DNA of 64,000 bases from Staphylococcus equorum (GTDB taxonomy: Bacteria; Bacillota; Bacilli; Staphylococcales; Staphylococcaceae). The DNA lies in the NCBI RefSeq assembly GCF_029531845.1, contig NZ_JAMBPV010000005.1:62001-126000 (forward strand). The letters are read 5' to 3'. The position numbers and the translations under genes are program-made. Shown piece by piece: positions 32,225 to 39,678 of the stretch; the stretch's first letter is position 1, and every line of letters begins with the position of its first letter. The notes under the pieces were generated by a model, which was not told where the DNA came from, did no database searches, and saw only the letters and a list, made by a program, of their open reading frames with translations.

Positions 32225-32980
32225 CTATTGTTCGATTATTGGTAATACATCATTTTCTTTTAATAAGTTGTAAATGAATAATCGCCCCTTTTGCGTCCAC
32301 TTAGTATTCATTCGCACCGATGTACTTCCATCTTTATGTTCAATTTCAGTAGTAGATGAATGTGTATAACCTTTGTCATGCAAGTTTGAGTAAAGTAACC
32401 ACTGACCAGATTGTTTGTACTGTACTTTTAAATCGTGAAGTAATTTGTTTAGTCCTTGTGCAGACATTCCATAATCTTTTGCGATTTGACCCACTGTTAC
32501 CAAACTTTTGTTTTGTAAAATTGAATCAAGATATGATGCTTTAGGTTCGTATTCGGCGATTTTCTGTTTACTCATGTTGTTTTCAAGTTGTAGATTTTCA
32601 TTTTCTTCAACTTTTACTAGTAATTCAGTTAAAGCTTCTTTATACGATCTCGGCAATTTATTCTGAATTTGTTGTTCCATTCCATTGAATTTATTGATGT
32701 AAGCCATTTTGAAATTGTTATGACCTTGGATGTTGAACATGTATAAAGTGAAACCATCTTTAGTTAGAAGGTATTCTTTATAACTTCTTCTTTGTCCGTC
32801 CACTTTGTAATTGCTTAGTATAATTAGAGAACCGACATTTTGGTTTTCTGAAATAATATCTTCTAAACTTTCTATTACATGACCATGTCTCTTACCTAAT
32901 TCTTCTGCTACAGTTCTACTCGAAACTACTGGTCCTAATTCTGTATTGCTTTCGATTTTGATTGTTTGTAAATATTGCAT
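32225..32980 (-). CDS. Phage antirepressor (Rha N-terminal plus KilA-C/ANT domain)
   Basis: A 251-residue regulator. Residues 15-105 carry the Rha-type domain (VVSSRTVAEELGKRHGHVIESLEDII…SYKEYLLTKDGFTLYMFNIQGHNNFKMAYINKFN). Residues 150-250 carry the ANT/KilA-C domain (SLVTVGQIAKDYGMSAQGLNKLLHDLKVQYKQSGQWLLY…WTQKGRLFIYNLL). It probably opposes the repressor in the lysis-lysogeny choice. I chose ATG 32980 because GAGGGACAA lies directly upstream; a longer frame opens 13 codons earlier, overlapping the Cro-like stop. Confidence 0.88.
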   Translation of the reverse strand: MQYLQTIKIESNTELGPVVSSRTVAEELGKRHGHVIESLEDIISENQNVGSLIILSNYKVDGQRRSYKEYLLTKDGFTLYMFNIQGHNNFKMAYINKFNGMEQQIQNKLPRSYKEALTELLVKVEENENLQLENNMSKQKIAEYEPKASYLDSILQNKSLVTVGQIAKDYGMSAQGLNKLLHDLKVQYKQSGQWLLYSNLHDKGYTHSSTTEIEHKDGSTSVRMNTKWTQKGRLFIYNLLKENDVLPIIEQ

Positions 32981-33015
32981 TTGTCCCTCACTTTTTATCT
33001 CTATTTGAGATATTG

Positions 33016-33252
33016 TCATTTATAAAAAAGAGCCTCAATCGTCACGCTAAACGTTTTGGCTAATATCTCCATCTCATAATCATTAAATGGATACTCACCT
33101 GATTCTTTCTTTTCATATTGTCTCCGTTGTAAACCAATTAAGTTTGCAACATACTCTGTCGTAAAATCCTCACCTCTTCTAGCTTTTCTCAATTTTCCTT
33201 TCGGTCTCAAATACTTTTCTTTTAGTAGTTTCTTTTTCTCTACTGCTGTCAT
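33016..33252 (-). CDS. Cro-like helix-turn-helix regulator
   Basis: A 78-residue protein divergent from the cI-like repressor. It contains DFTTEYVANLIGLQRRQYEKKESGEYPFNDYEMEILAKTFSVTIEALF, a Cro/C1-type helix-turn-helix with the family's E.G...F pattern. The start at ATG 33252 follows AGAGAGGTGTTATTCG; 20 codons of open frame further up lack a ribosome-binding site and cover the operator region. It is the likely first gene of the lytic early transcript. Confidence 0.8.
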   Translation of the reverse strand: MTAVEKKKLLKEKYLRPKGKLRKARRGEDFTTEYVANLIGLQRRQYEKKESGEYPFNDYEMEILAKTFSVTIEALFYK

Positions 33253-33394
33253 CGAATAACACCTCTCTTTTGAAGCTAAATATAATTTATCACATATTGA
33301 GATACTAAACAAGCGAAAAATATAACATTTTGTGATAAAAATTATTGTTTCATTATTATAGATGTGTTATATTTATCTCAAGGAGTGATACTTA
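33253..33394. promoter_or_regulatory. cI-cro control region with operators and divergent promoters
   Basis: The plus-strand promoter for the repressor has TTGTTT (33345-33350), a 17-base spacer and TATATT (33368-33373). A minus-strand promoter for the Cro-like gene has TTGTTT, 17 bases and TAAATT. The octamer TTATCACA near 33287 recurs inverted as TGTGATAA near 33331, and a related GTGTTATATTTATCTCA overlaps the cI promoter. These are candidate operators shared by both repressors. Confidence 0.6.
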
Positions 33395-34012
33395 ATGAGT
33401 AGAAATATACTAGGTCAAAAGATTAAATCTATAAGAAAACAGAAAAAAATGACGCAAAAACAACTTAGTGAATTAACAGGTTATAGTCAAAATAGTATTT
33501 CAAATCACGAAAATGGAAATAGAAAAATCGATGAGTTAGATATTCAAATTTATTGCGATGCTTTAGGTGTCACACCCAGTGAATTATTTGATACAGAAAA
33601 CAAAACGTTAGAAACTTTACCAGTGAAGAAAATCCCGGTTGTCTCTCAAATATCTGCCGGACTTCCTATATATAGTGAAGAAAATTTAATTGATTACATA
33701 TACTTTTCTAAAGAAAAATTGAGCGATGATAAGGAAGAATTTGGTTTAAAAGTGTCTGGTGATAGTATGAATAAGATTTTTGATGAAGGAGATGTAGTTG
33801 TTATAGAAAAAGATTCTATTGTCGAAAATGGTCAACTGGGTGTGGTTATGATAAACGGATATAATGGAACAGTTAAAAGAATCCGATATAACAATGATCA
33901 AATCATTCTAATACCAGAATCTAATAATTCTAACCACTACCCTCAAGTTTATAACAAAAACGATGAAGTGAAAATTGTAGGTAGAGTCATAGCGAGTGTA
34001 AAAACATTTTAA
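33395..34012 (+). CDS. CI-like repressor with S24 autocleavage domain
   Basis: A 205-residue repressor that maintains lysogeny. Residues 6-65 form a Xre-type helix-turn-helix (IKSIRKQKKMTQKQLSELTGYSQNSISNHENGNR). The LexA-like S24 domain has the expected Ala88-Gly89 cleavage site in QISAGLP, Ser124 in SGDSMN and Lys161 in GTVKRI, so RecA-stimulated self-cleavage and SOS induction are expected. AAGGAGTGATACTTA precedes the ATG. It is the first gene of the rightward lysogeny cluster. Confidence 0.95.
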   Translation: MSRNILGQKIKSIRKQKKMTQKQLSELTGYSQNSISNHENGNRKIDELDIQIYCDALGVTPSELFDTENKTLETLPVKKIPVVSQISAGLPIYSEENLIDYIYFSKEKLSDDKEEFGLKVSGDSMNKIFDEGDVVVIEKDSIVENGQLGVVMINGYNGTVKRIRYNNDQIILIPESNNSNHYPQVYNKNDEVKIVGRVIASVKTF

Positions 34013-34068
34013 TGCTAGCGTCCTTAGTGGTGCTTTTATATAAATCTTATTATTAAGGAGCGAAAACT

Positions 34069-34257
34069 ATGATGATAAATGATGAAGAATTTGGTTATGT
34101 ACACATTAATACTGGTGGTAAAAAACTTTCAGATGAAGAGGTAGAAGAAGCAAAAGAATTTTTAAGAAGTAAAAAAATTGAAAGAATAATAAAAAAATCA
34201 GATGAGAGTCACCGTAGAGTTATGGAGTCTAAAATTACTGATAGAACAAAGATGTAA
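34069..34257 (+). CDS. Hypothetical lysogeny-cluster protein (62 aa)
   Basis: A 62-residue charged protein (MMINDEEFGYVHINTGGKKLSDEEVEEAKEFLRSKKIERIIKKSDESHRR), largely helical after residue 20. Start MM follows AAGGAGCGAAAACT. It lies between the repressor and DoxX-like genes, a region where staphylococcal phages often carry accessory genes expressed in the lysogen. No function recognised. Confidence 0.6.
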   Translation: MMINDEEFGYVHINTGGKKLSDEEVEEAKEFLRSKKIERIIKKSDESHRRVMESKITDRTKM

Positions 34258-34343
34258 TGTAGTTTGAGCCGCTACAAGTGTTCAAATATAAAAGTGTAGA
34301 ATAAAAGAAATGTGTGGGAAATCAATTAGTAAGGAGAGATTCC

Positions 34344-34520
34344 ATGAAAATATTAAGAAAAATATATGAAGATGAAAAGCCAAAATATCACGTAAAAACT
34401 GATTTAGGCTTAATTATAAAAGTAACTGTTTCTGACGAAATGACTGAATATGAAATTAACGAACTTATTAATATAGTAGCTCAAAATATGGATAATAAAC
34501 TGAAGAATAATATAGAATAG
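34344..34520 (+). CDS. Hypothetical lysogeny-cluster protein (58 aa), related to the 55-aa protein before integrase
   Basis: A 58-residue protein from ATG 34344 with AAGGAGAGATTCC upstream. KYHVKTDLGLIIKVTVSDEMTEYEINELINIVAQNMDNKLKN parallels the 55-residue protein at 35575-35742 (EYKVRTDKGYVFTYTLP…RRKLKKIAADIDNQKDK). The fold appears to be a beta hairpin followed by a helix. The two probably derive from one ancestor. Function unknown. Confidence 0.6.
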   Translation: MKILRKIYEDEKPKYHVKTDLGLIIKVTVSDEMTEYEINELINIVAQNMDNKLKNNIE

Positions 34521-34586
34521 CTTTTATAAATATGGTGCGCTTATGTAAATAATCACCATTAAAATATCTGATTAGAAAGTAAATAA

Positions 34587-34943
34587 ATGAAGGCAGGAAT
34601 TTTATTAATAAGATTGATGTTAGGTTTGACTTTTGTTGTACATGGAAGTCAAAAAGTATTCGGAGGATTTGTAGAACTAATGCAGATGATGCAAGGTTTA
34701 GGACTACCTACATTCTTTGGTGTACTTTTAGGTCTTTTTGAATTTATTGGTGGTATATTAATGATTCTAGGTGTTTTATCTAATTATATTGCTGTAGGAT
34801 TTATTGCCATTATGTTAGGTGCGCTATTTACAGTACATTTATCACAAGGATATATAGCATCAGAATTTGTAATTACACTATTAATAATGAATATAGCGAT
34901 TATATTGTCATATAGTTGGAAAAAATTAATCCAATTTTATTAA
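34587..34943 (+). CDS. DoxX-family membrane protein
   Basis: A 118-residue integral membrane protein of the DoxX family, with four hydrophobic segments. RLMLGLTFVVHGSQKVFGGF near the start is the family signature, followed by GLFEFIGGILMILGVLSN and a last helix ITLLIMNIAIILSYSW. DoxX-like proteins are linked in some bacteria to redox stress and quinone-associated membrane complexes. One is unusual between a phage repressor and integrase. It may have been picked up from a host and be expressed in the lysogen. The ribosome-binding site (AGAAAG) is weak. Confidence 0.8.
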   Translation: MKAGILLIRLMLGLTFVVHGSQKVFGGFVELMQMMQGLGLPTFFGVLLGLFEFIGGILMILGVLSNYIAVGFIAIMLGALFTVHLSQGYIASEFVITLLIMNIAIILSYSWKKLIQFY

Positions 34944-34949
34944 ACATAT

Positions 34950-34980
34950 GGGCAGTCTATACTGCCCTATATATTTTTAT
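34950..34980 (+). terminator. Terminator after the DoxX-like gene
   Basis: GGGCAGT, loop CTAT, ACTGCCC, then TATATATTTTTAT. A perfect seven-base stem with a T-rich tail. The tail sequence recurs at two further places before the integrase. Confidence 0.8.
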
Positions 34981-35025
34981 AGGTTGTTTTTAATAATATA
35001 TAAACACAAACATTAAGGAGAATAT

Positions 35026-35433
35026 ATGATGAGAAGAAATGAAATGAAATATTTGAAAGAACATTTTTCAGGGTCAGATGAATTTATTGAAGTATCTATG
35101 CAAAATGGAAAAGAAACTGTATTAATTACTGAAGATAAGGCATGTAAAATCGTTAATTTATTCATAAAAAAAGATAAAACAAAACAAAAATACATTGAAA
35201 CGCACGAAATCATTGATGAATTTATATTAATTCCTAATGAGAAAATTGTAAAAGATGATTTTGCCTTATCTAGCAAATATAATTCGAACGGAAAAATTAT
35301 TGATATTGCTAGCAAAGAAAGCAAAAATAAATTCGAGGAAATTTTAGAAAAACATGGAAATATTATTGAAAATACAAACAGAAATTTCTTTAATAAAATT
35401 ATTGGGTTTAGAACTAAAAATATTGAAAGATAG
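35026..35433 (+). CDS. Hypothetical lysogeny-cluster protein (135 aa)
   Basis: A 135-residue, Lys/Glu/Ile-rich protein beginning MMRRNEMKYLKEHFSGSDEFIEVSMQNGKETVLITEDKACKIVN. AAGGAGAATAT lies directly before the ATG. Residues 20-95 alternate strands (a PH-like or beta-sandwich pattern is possible), and the C-terminal 40 residues are helical. It contains one Cys and no membrane segment. I recognise no family; its position suggests an accessory function in the lysogen. Confidence 0.65.
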   Translation: MMRRNEMKYLKEHFSGSDEFIEVSMQNGKETVLITEDKACKIVNLFIKKDKTKQKYIETHEIIDEFILIPNEKIVKDDFALSSKYNSNGKIIDIASKESKNKFEEILEKHGNIIENTNRNFFNKIIGFRTKNIER

Positions 35434-35524
35434 TTGAAGAAGACGATTAAGAAAAATTAAAAGTCGGGTTAGATATGGCTGACGATGGTGTGACCTATGC
35501 ATAAACATTATTAAATAAACCATA

Positions 35525-35556
35525 AGGGCATTTAACTATGCCCTATATATTTTTAT
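35525..35556 (+). terminator. Terminator upstream of the 55-aa gene, first copy of a 28-bp repeat
   Basis: GGGCAT, loop, ATGCCC, followed by TATATATTTTTAT. The 28 bases at 35529-35556 are repeated exactly at 35842-35869. Confidence 0.7.
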
Positions 35557-35869
35557 TTTTGAGGAGGAAATACAATGAAAGTAATTAACTATAAAGTTAA
35601 ATTTCGAAATATTGAATATAAAGTAAGAACGGACAAAGGTTACGTTTTCACTTATACCTTACCTAAAAATACAATTGCATTACAAGCTAGAAGAAAGCTT
35701 AAAAAAATCGCTGCAGATATTGATAACCAAAAAGACAAATAAAGCACCTCCGTAGAGATGCTTTAAAAGGAGTCTTTAACATAGTTGAACTATATTCGAA
35801 GCTGTTATTGAATACCCCATCACATATAAAATAAACATTGACATTTAACTATGCCCTATATATTTTTAT
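35529..35869. repeat. 28-bp direct repeat flanking the 55-aa gene
   Basis: The segment CATTTAACTATGCCCTATAT plus ATTTTTAT occurs at 35529-35556 and at 35842-35869. Each copy is followed by a ribosome-binding site and a gene. The second copy has lost the left arm of the terminator stem. The gene between the copies could have entered or been duplicated by recombination between them. Confidence 0.8.
35575..35742 (+). CDS. Small basic protein before integrase (55 aa)
   Basis: A 55-residue basic protein from ATG 35575 with GAGGAGGAAATACA upstream: FRNIEYKVRTDKGYVFTYTLP followed by a Lys/Arg-rich helix (ARRKLKKIAADIDNQ). It resembles the 58-residue protein at 34344-34520. Its position next to integrase would suit an excisionase, but no helix-turn-helix is obvious. 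It is bounded by the two copies of a 28-bp repeat. Function unknown. Confidence 0.6.
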   Translation: MKVINYKVKFRNIEYKVRTDKGYVFTYTLPKNTIALQARRKLKKIAADIDNQKDK

Positions 35870-35892
35870 CTTTTTTAGGAGGAATGAATAAA

Positions 35893-36939
35893 ATGGCAAC
35901 ATTTACAGTAATAAAACGAAAAAATAAATCGTCAACTTCATGGCAATATGATGTAAAAGATACTAGTTTCAAGTCTGGTAAAAAGCGTAAGTCTGGATTT
36001 AAGACTAAGGCAGAGGCTACTTATGCCGCACAACAACTAATTAGAGTTTTAGAAGATGGGTATAATATAGAAGATAATAAAAGGTTCGAAGAATATTATA
36101 GAGATTGGTTGATAGCGAACGGAAAAAATAAACTTGGCGAGAAACAGCAATATTGGTATGATCATGCTCTTAATTTATTTTTAACTCACTTTGGCGAAGA
36201 TATATTAATTAAAAATATTACAAGGAATGAGTATCAAAAATTCATTTCTAATTATTCAAATGGCAGAACATCAGAAACAGTTAGAAAAGTACATTTATAT
36301 ATTTCTAGTTGTATTAAAGATGCTATATATGATGGCTATTTAAAGAAGGACCCGACTTATAAAGTGAATTATAAAGGTACTAAATTACCTAAAAAAGAAA
36401 GTGTGAAATTTCTTACAATATTAGAGTACGAGCAGTTAAGAAAATACTTCAAACGAAAAGATGATAAAAGCACGCTTGTGTTATATATCCTTTTAATAAC
36501 TGGTGCAAGGTTTTCAGAAGTGAATAGAATGACTTATAAAGACTTATATTATAAACCTGGTTTAATTCATTTGCCTGGTACTAAAACAGAAAACGCAGAT
36601 AGAGAAATTGAAATATCAGATACTGATTTAAGTTACATTAAAAAAGCGATATCGAAACACCCACAGAAAATTAACGGTGAATTATTTGGCTTATCTCAAG
36701 CTGCTATATCTAAAGTGTTTAAAAAAGCAAAAACCGAATTTAATATTAAAGATGAAATAACACCTTATTCATTAAGACATACACATGCTAGTTATCTTAT
36801 TAGTAAAGGCATATCAATTGAATATATTAGCAAAAGATTAGGACACGCAAGCATAGCCATTACACTAGATGTTTATACACATTTACTTGATGAACATAAA
36901 AAAGAGCAAGGTCAACGTGTCAGAGAATTATTCTCTTGA
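35893..36939 (+). CDS. int: Tyrosine-recombinase integrase
   Basis: A 348-residue site-specific recombinase that inserts and excises the prophage. Residues 1-60 form an AP2-like arm-binding domain (WQYDVKDTSFKSGKKRKSGFKTKAEA), 65-160 the SAM-like core-binding domain, and 170-340 the catalytic domain. Visible active-site residues are Arg206 in TGARFSEV, Lys231 in GTKTENADR, Arg295 in SLRHTHAS, His318 in LGHAS and the nucleophile Tyr328 in DVYTHLL. I chose ATG 35893, after AGGAGGAATGAATAAA; an upstream in-frame start would cover the repeat. It ends 52 bases from the 3' end of tRNA-Arg. Confidence 0.96.
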   Translation: MATFTVIKRKNKSSTSWQYDVKDTSFKSGKKRKSGFKTKAEATYAAQQLIRVLEDGYNIEDNKRFEEYYRDWLIANGKNKLGEKQQYWYDHALNLFLTHFGEDILIKNITRNEYQKFISNYSNGRTSETVRKVHLYISSCIKDAIYDGYLKKDPTYKVNYKGTKLPKKESVKFLTILEYEQLRKYFKRKDDKSTLVLYILLITGARFSEVNRMTYKDLYYKPGLIHLPGTKTENADREIEISDTDLSYIKKAISKHPQKINGELFGLSQAAISKVFKKAKTEFNIKDEITPYSLRHTHASYLISKGISIEYISKRLGHASIAITLDVYTHLLDEHKKEQGQRVRELFS

Positions 36940-36992
36940 CACATATTTGACACTCACTCTCTTGAAACGTTGTCATATCAACGGGTTATAGT
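36936..36992. other. Prophage right attachment region beside tRNA-Arg
   Basis: Between integrase stop and tRNA lie two direct TTGACAC copies (near 36937-36955), candidate arm-type sites. The core probably overlaps the tRNA 3' end, the usual target of such integrases. The partner core lies outside the window, so its length cannot be read here. Confidence 0.55.
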
Positions 36993-37065
36993 GTCCTGGG
37001 AGGGATTCGAACCCCCGACCGATGGCTTAGAAGGCCATTGCTCTATCCAACTGAGCTACCAGGAC
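36992..37065 (-). tRNA. tRNA-Arg (anticodon UCU)
   Basis: The minus strand begins GTCCTGGTAGCTCAGTTGGA, giving acceptor stem and D-arm. The anticodon stem ATGGC…GCCAT encloses CTTCTAA with anticodon TCT. The T-arm GGGGGTTCGAATCCCTC and acceptor CCAGGAC with discriminator A complete the cloverleaf. No CCA is encoded. Its 3' end faces the prophage. Confidence 0.95.
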
Positions 37066-37296
37066 ATAATCTTTTTGAACACAAGAATAATTATATCTAA
37101 CTTAGCCTCATAAAGCAATACTCCAACCGTTAAAAATAAATATGATTTTTCACTATAATAAACCTTTTATCATATTTTCATAGTATTTTTGAAATTTAAT
37201 TTAAAACAACCGGTGCAACTGACATATTAATTATTTATCTTTTTAATAATATATAAAAGCGCATATCCATAATGATATGAATATACACTTATTACA
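37066..37296. other. Intergenic region between tRNA-Arg and the ysnB-like gene
   Basis: About 230 AT-rich bases. I see no convincing ORF, terminator or repeat. Confidence 0.5.
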
Positions 37297-37806
37297 TTAT
37301 ATTTTAAATGTTTCGCTATCAATTATGTCATGGTTTCGGTTACGGAAATTTAATGTTGCACTTTGGTCTTCTTCATTGACCAACAATTCTGCATAAGTTT
37401 CTTCAACTTGGCTTCGTGATTGTGAAATACTACCAGGATTGATAACATGTATGCCACCAATATTTTCATATTTTGCCACATGTGTATGGCCATAAAACGC
37501 AAATTCACAACCTAACGCCGTAGCTTTTTCAGCTAATTTCATTCTTGTGCGATTCACACTGTATAAATGCCCATGAGTAGAGAAAGCATGAATGCCATTT
37601 TTTTCGATTTTTTCTTCATTTGGAAATTCTGGAGAAAAATCTGTATTTCCTTTTACCCTATGAAAATGGCTTAGTTCATTATCATCATAAGCAAATTCAG
37701 AATCGCCTAAATGCAATGCAATATCTAAATCTTCATGATGATTGATGACATCAAAAAGCACACCTTGTTCAGTGTGATTATCACTGACTATAATCCATTT
37801 TGCCAT
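37297..37806 (-). CDS. YfcE/YsnB-type metallophosphoesterase
   Basis: A 169-residue calcineurin-like phosphoesterase. Metal-binding motifs are in order: SDNHTEQG (Asp-x-His) near residue 8, LHLGDSE near 33, VKGNTDF (GNxD) near 52, FSTHGH near 75 and FYGHTHVA (GHTH) near 104. Proteins of this type hydrolyse phosphodiesters in vitro; the cellular substrate is unclear. It overlaps the rdgB stop by one base and ends the murI-rdgB-ysnB cluster, conserved in Bacillus and Staphylococcus. Confidence 0.9.
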   Translation of the reverse strand: MAKWIIVSDNHTEQGVLFDVINHHEDLDIALHLGDSEFAYDDNELSHFHRVKGNTDFSPEFPNEEKIEKNGIHAFSTHGHLYSVNRTRMKLAEKATALGCEFAFYGHTHVAKYENIGGIHVINPGSISQSRSQVEETYAELLVNEEDQSATLNFRNRNHDIIDSETFKI

Positions 37807-38387
37807 TAAGCATCACCTTCTAAATAGTGTTGTAACTTCTCTATCGCTCTACCTCTATGACTTATTTCACTTTTTTCTTCAGCAGTTAGTTGAGCCATTG
37901 TTTTATTTTTGTCCTCTATATAAAATATCGGATCATAACCAAATCCATTTTCACCAATTTTATTTAATGTGATATCTCCTTGGACAGTGCCTTTAAATTG
38001 AACTGTTTCTTCATTCGGTGTGCTCATGCTAATTACACATACAAACTGTGCACTACGATTTGTTTCGCCACCTAATTTGGAAAGTACTTTTTCTATATTA
38101 GCATCATCATCTTTAGCCGTTCCAGCATATCGAGCTGAGTAAACACCTGGCTCTCCGTTTAAGGCAAATACTTCAAGTCCACTGTCATCTGCTATCACAC
38201 GTTTGTTTAATGCTTTTGCTGCTGCTTCTGATTTTAGTTTTGCATTAGCTTCAAAAGTATCTCCAGTTTCTTCTACATCAAAGTCTTCAATAATTTCAGA
38301 AATGCCTATGACATTAAAATCCGAAAAAATAACTTTAAAGTCATTTATCTTACCTTTATTAGTTGATGCAATTACAATATCCTCCAT
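37806..38387 (-). CDS. rdgB: XTP/dITP diphosphatase (Ham1/RdgB family)
   Basis: A 193-residue house-cleaning enzyme that hydrolyses non-canonical purine NTPs such as XTP, dITP and ITP to monophosphates. Family marks are IASTNKGKINDFK at the start (SxNxxK), TFEANAKLKSEAA, VIADDSGLEVFALNGEPGVYSARYAG and FGYDPIFY near 150, and SHRGRAIEKL at the end. I chose ATG 38387, after GAGGGGACATAATA; a 20-codon upstream extension would overlap murI and is not supported. It sits in the operon between murI and ysnB. Confidence 0.95.
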   Translation of the reverse strand: MEDIVIASTNKGKINDFKVIFSDFNVIGISEIIEDFDVEETGDTFEANAKLKSEAAAKALNKRVIADDSGLEVFALNGEPGVYSARYAGTAKDDDANIEKVLSKLGGETNRSAQFVCVISMSTPNEETVQFKGTVQGDITLNKIGENGFGYDPIFYIEDKNKTMAQLTAEEKSEISHRGRAIEKLQHYLEGDA

Positions 38388-38404
38388 TATTATGTCCCCT
38401 CTTT

Positions 38405-39199
38405 CTATACTTCTATTTTTTCTACTTTCACTTCCATATTTAACCACTCTTCTATTATATGTTCGATATGCTCAGTTTCACCAGTAGCAAAAAATCTATG
38501 CTCTGGATGAGCTGTATAAGCGGCATGTTCATTACTAAACGTTAAGAGTGCACTTACTTCACGTGCTGTCTCTAAGCCAGAAGAAATCACCACTTTTTCG
38601 CCACCAAAATAATCGTTTATTGGCTGATAGAGTAATGGGTAATGCGTACAACCTAATATAACCGTGTCTGCGTTACTATTTCTCCAATGTTTCAATGTTT
38701 GATGCACGATAATACTAGTTATTGTAAGATCTTTATAACGCATTTCTTCAACCAAAGGAACAAACCCAGGACATGCGATACCAGAAACTTCTACATTAGG
38801 ATTAATATTTTTAATATGATATCTATAAGCCTCAGATTTAATTGTACCTTCTGTACCTAAGATTAAAACATCATTATTTTTCGTTGTCATAATTGCCGTT
38901 CTTGCACCGGGCTCAATGACTCCAATGACTGGAATAGCTAATAATTTTTGTAAATGTTTTAAAGCAACTGCCGTCGCAGTATTACAAGCAATAACAAGCA
39001 TTTTTATATCAAATGTCATTAACTTTTCAGCTAGTTCAGTTGTAAATTTCCTAACTTCTGCGCCTTCTCTCGGGCCATAAGGGCAACGTTTAATATCACC
39101 CAAATAATAAATTGTTTCGTGTGGTAGTTGGCGCATGATTTCTTTTGCTACTGTTAAACCACCCACACCCGAGTCTATTACACCAATTGGTTTCTCCAT
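38405..39199 (-). CDS. murI: Glutamate racemase
   Basis: A 264-residue enzyme that makes D-glutamate for peptidoglycan. The two catalytic cysteines are Cys72 in VIACNTATA and Cys184 in LGCTHYPLL, each in the conserved motif. The N-terminal [12 protein letters not shown] and RCPYGPR are also diagnostic. Length is normal for the family. It is the first gene of the murI-rdgB-ysnB cluster. The ATG at 39199 is preceded by AAGGATGTAATAAA. Confidence 0.97.
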   Translation of the reverse strand: MEKPIGVIDSGVGGLTVAKEIMRQLPHETIYYLGDIKRCPYGPREGAEVRKFTTELAEKLMTFDIKMLVIACNTATAVALKHLQKLLAIPVIGVIEPGARTAIMTTKNNDVLILGTEGTIKSEAYRYHIKNINPNVEVSGIACPGFVPLVEEMRYKDLTITSIIVHQTLKHWRNSNADTVILGCTHYPLLYQPINDYFGGEKVVISSGLETAREVSALLTFSNEHAAYTAHPEHRFFATGETEHIEHIIEEWLNMEVKVEKIEV

Positions 39200-39403
39200 A
39201 TTTTATTACATCCTTATTCATTTGCTTGTCCTTTATTGTAGCACAGCCTTGTTTTCAAAATCATTTATCAAGACTGAAATACAATATTATTTTTTTACTA
39301 TGCCTATATAAATATACCGATTGGTAAAAAAACTAACGCCTAGGGGAATAGTATGAGCGTGAAATTAAAGACTCTACCCATATCCCAAGCAAATAATCCT
39401 TTC

Positions 39404-39446
39404 AAAATAAAAAGACTTAACATCTGCTTTAAACAGTTGTTAAGTC
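39404..39446 (-). terminator. Hairpin/terminator at the IS relic boundary
   Basis: The minus strand reads GACTTAACAACTG, a short loop, CAG and TGTTAAGTC, then TTTTTATTTT. It begins inside the truncated transposase frame. IS1182-family elements such as IS1272 are known to insert beside hairpins of this kind. Confidence 0.6.
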
Positions 39447-39540
39447 CATTGGCAGTGCTAACTGAGTTATATTATAATTTTTATACATAAGACACCTCGT
39501 TTAAAGTTAGGTTAGAGTAACTTTATTATACGAAAGCGGC
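39429..39540 (-). pseudogene. Relic of an IS1182-family transposase 5' end
   Basis: An ATG at 39488 with GAGGTGTCTT upstream opens a 19-codon frame, MYKNYNITQLALPMDLTTV. The first 14 residues match the invariant start of staphylococcal IS1182-type transposases (MYKxYNMTQLTLPME). The similarity then ends at the hairpin. TATAAT-like sequence upstream (TCGTATAAT) may be the old promoter. About 99 per cent of the transposase is missing. Confidence 0.55.
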
Positions 39541-39584
39541 TTATTTTTTGTATGAATTTATATAATTGTACCGATTTTGAATAG

Positions 39585-39623
39585 AAAACACCAATCCATT
39601 AGAAACTAATAGATTGGTGTTTT
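39585..39623. terminator. Bidirectional terminator after sdhB
   Basis: AACACCAATC and GATTGGTGTT form a long stem around CATTAGAAACTAATA, followed by T-rich sequence on the minus strand (TTTTCTATTC) and TTTAG on the plus strand. It ends the sdhCAB transcript. Confidence 0.8.
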
Positions 39624-39678
39624 AGATTTGAGAATGAGATATTTATGTCCCAAATACTTTCGTTTATATTATATGTTA

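Larger units (their letters stand above)
1..36992. mobile_element. Siphovirus prophage (left end outside the window)
   Basis: A complete set of lysogeny, replication, packaging, head, tail and lysis genes fills this stretch in the usual order of a temperate staphylococcal siphovirus with HK97-type capsid genes. Structural, packaging and most early genes are on the minus strand; repressor, accessory genes and integrase are on the plus strand. The right boundary is placed at the 3' end of tRNA-Arg(UCU), directly beyond the integrase. The left boundary is not in the window because the endolysin gene is still open at base 1. Several genes look damaged (BppU, MazG-like), so inducibility is uncertain. 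Confidence 0.97.
39200..39678. other. Intergenic region between sdhB and murI
   Basis: About 480 bases holding, from right to left, the sdh operon terminator (39585-39623), a relic of an IS1182-type transposase start (39429-39488 and its upstream region to about 39540), and a hairpin terminator (39404-39446). The part next to murI, 39200-39400, shows no ORF. Confidence 0.6.
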
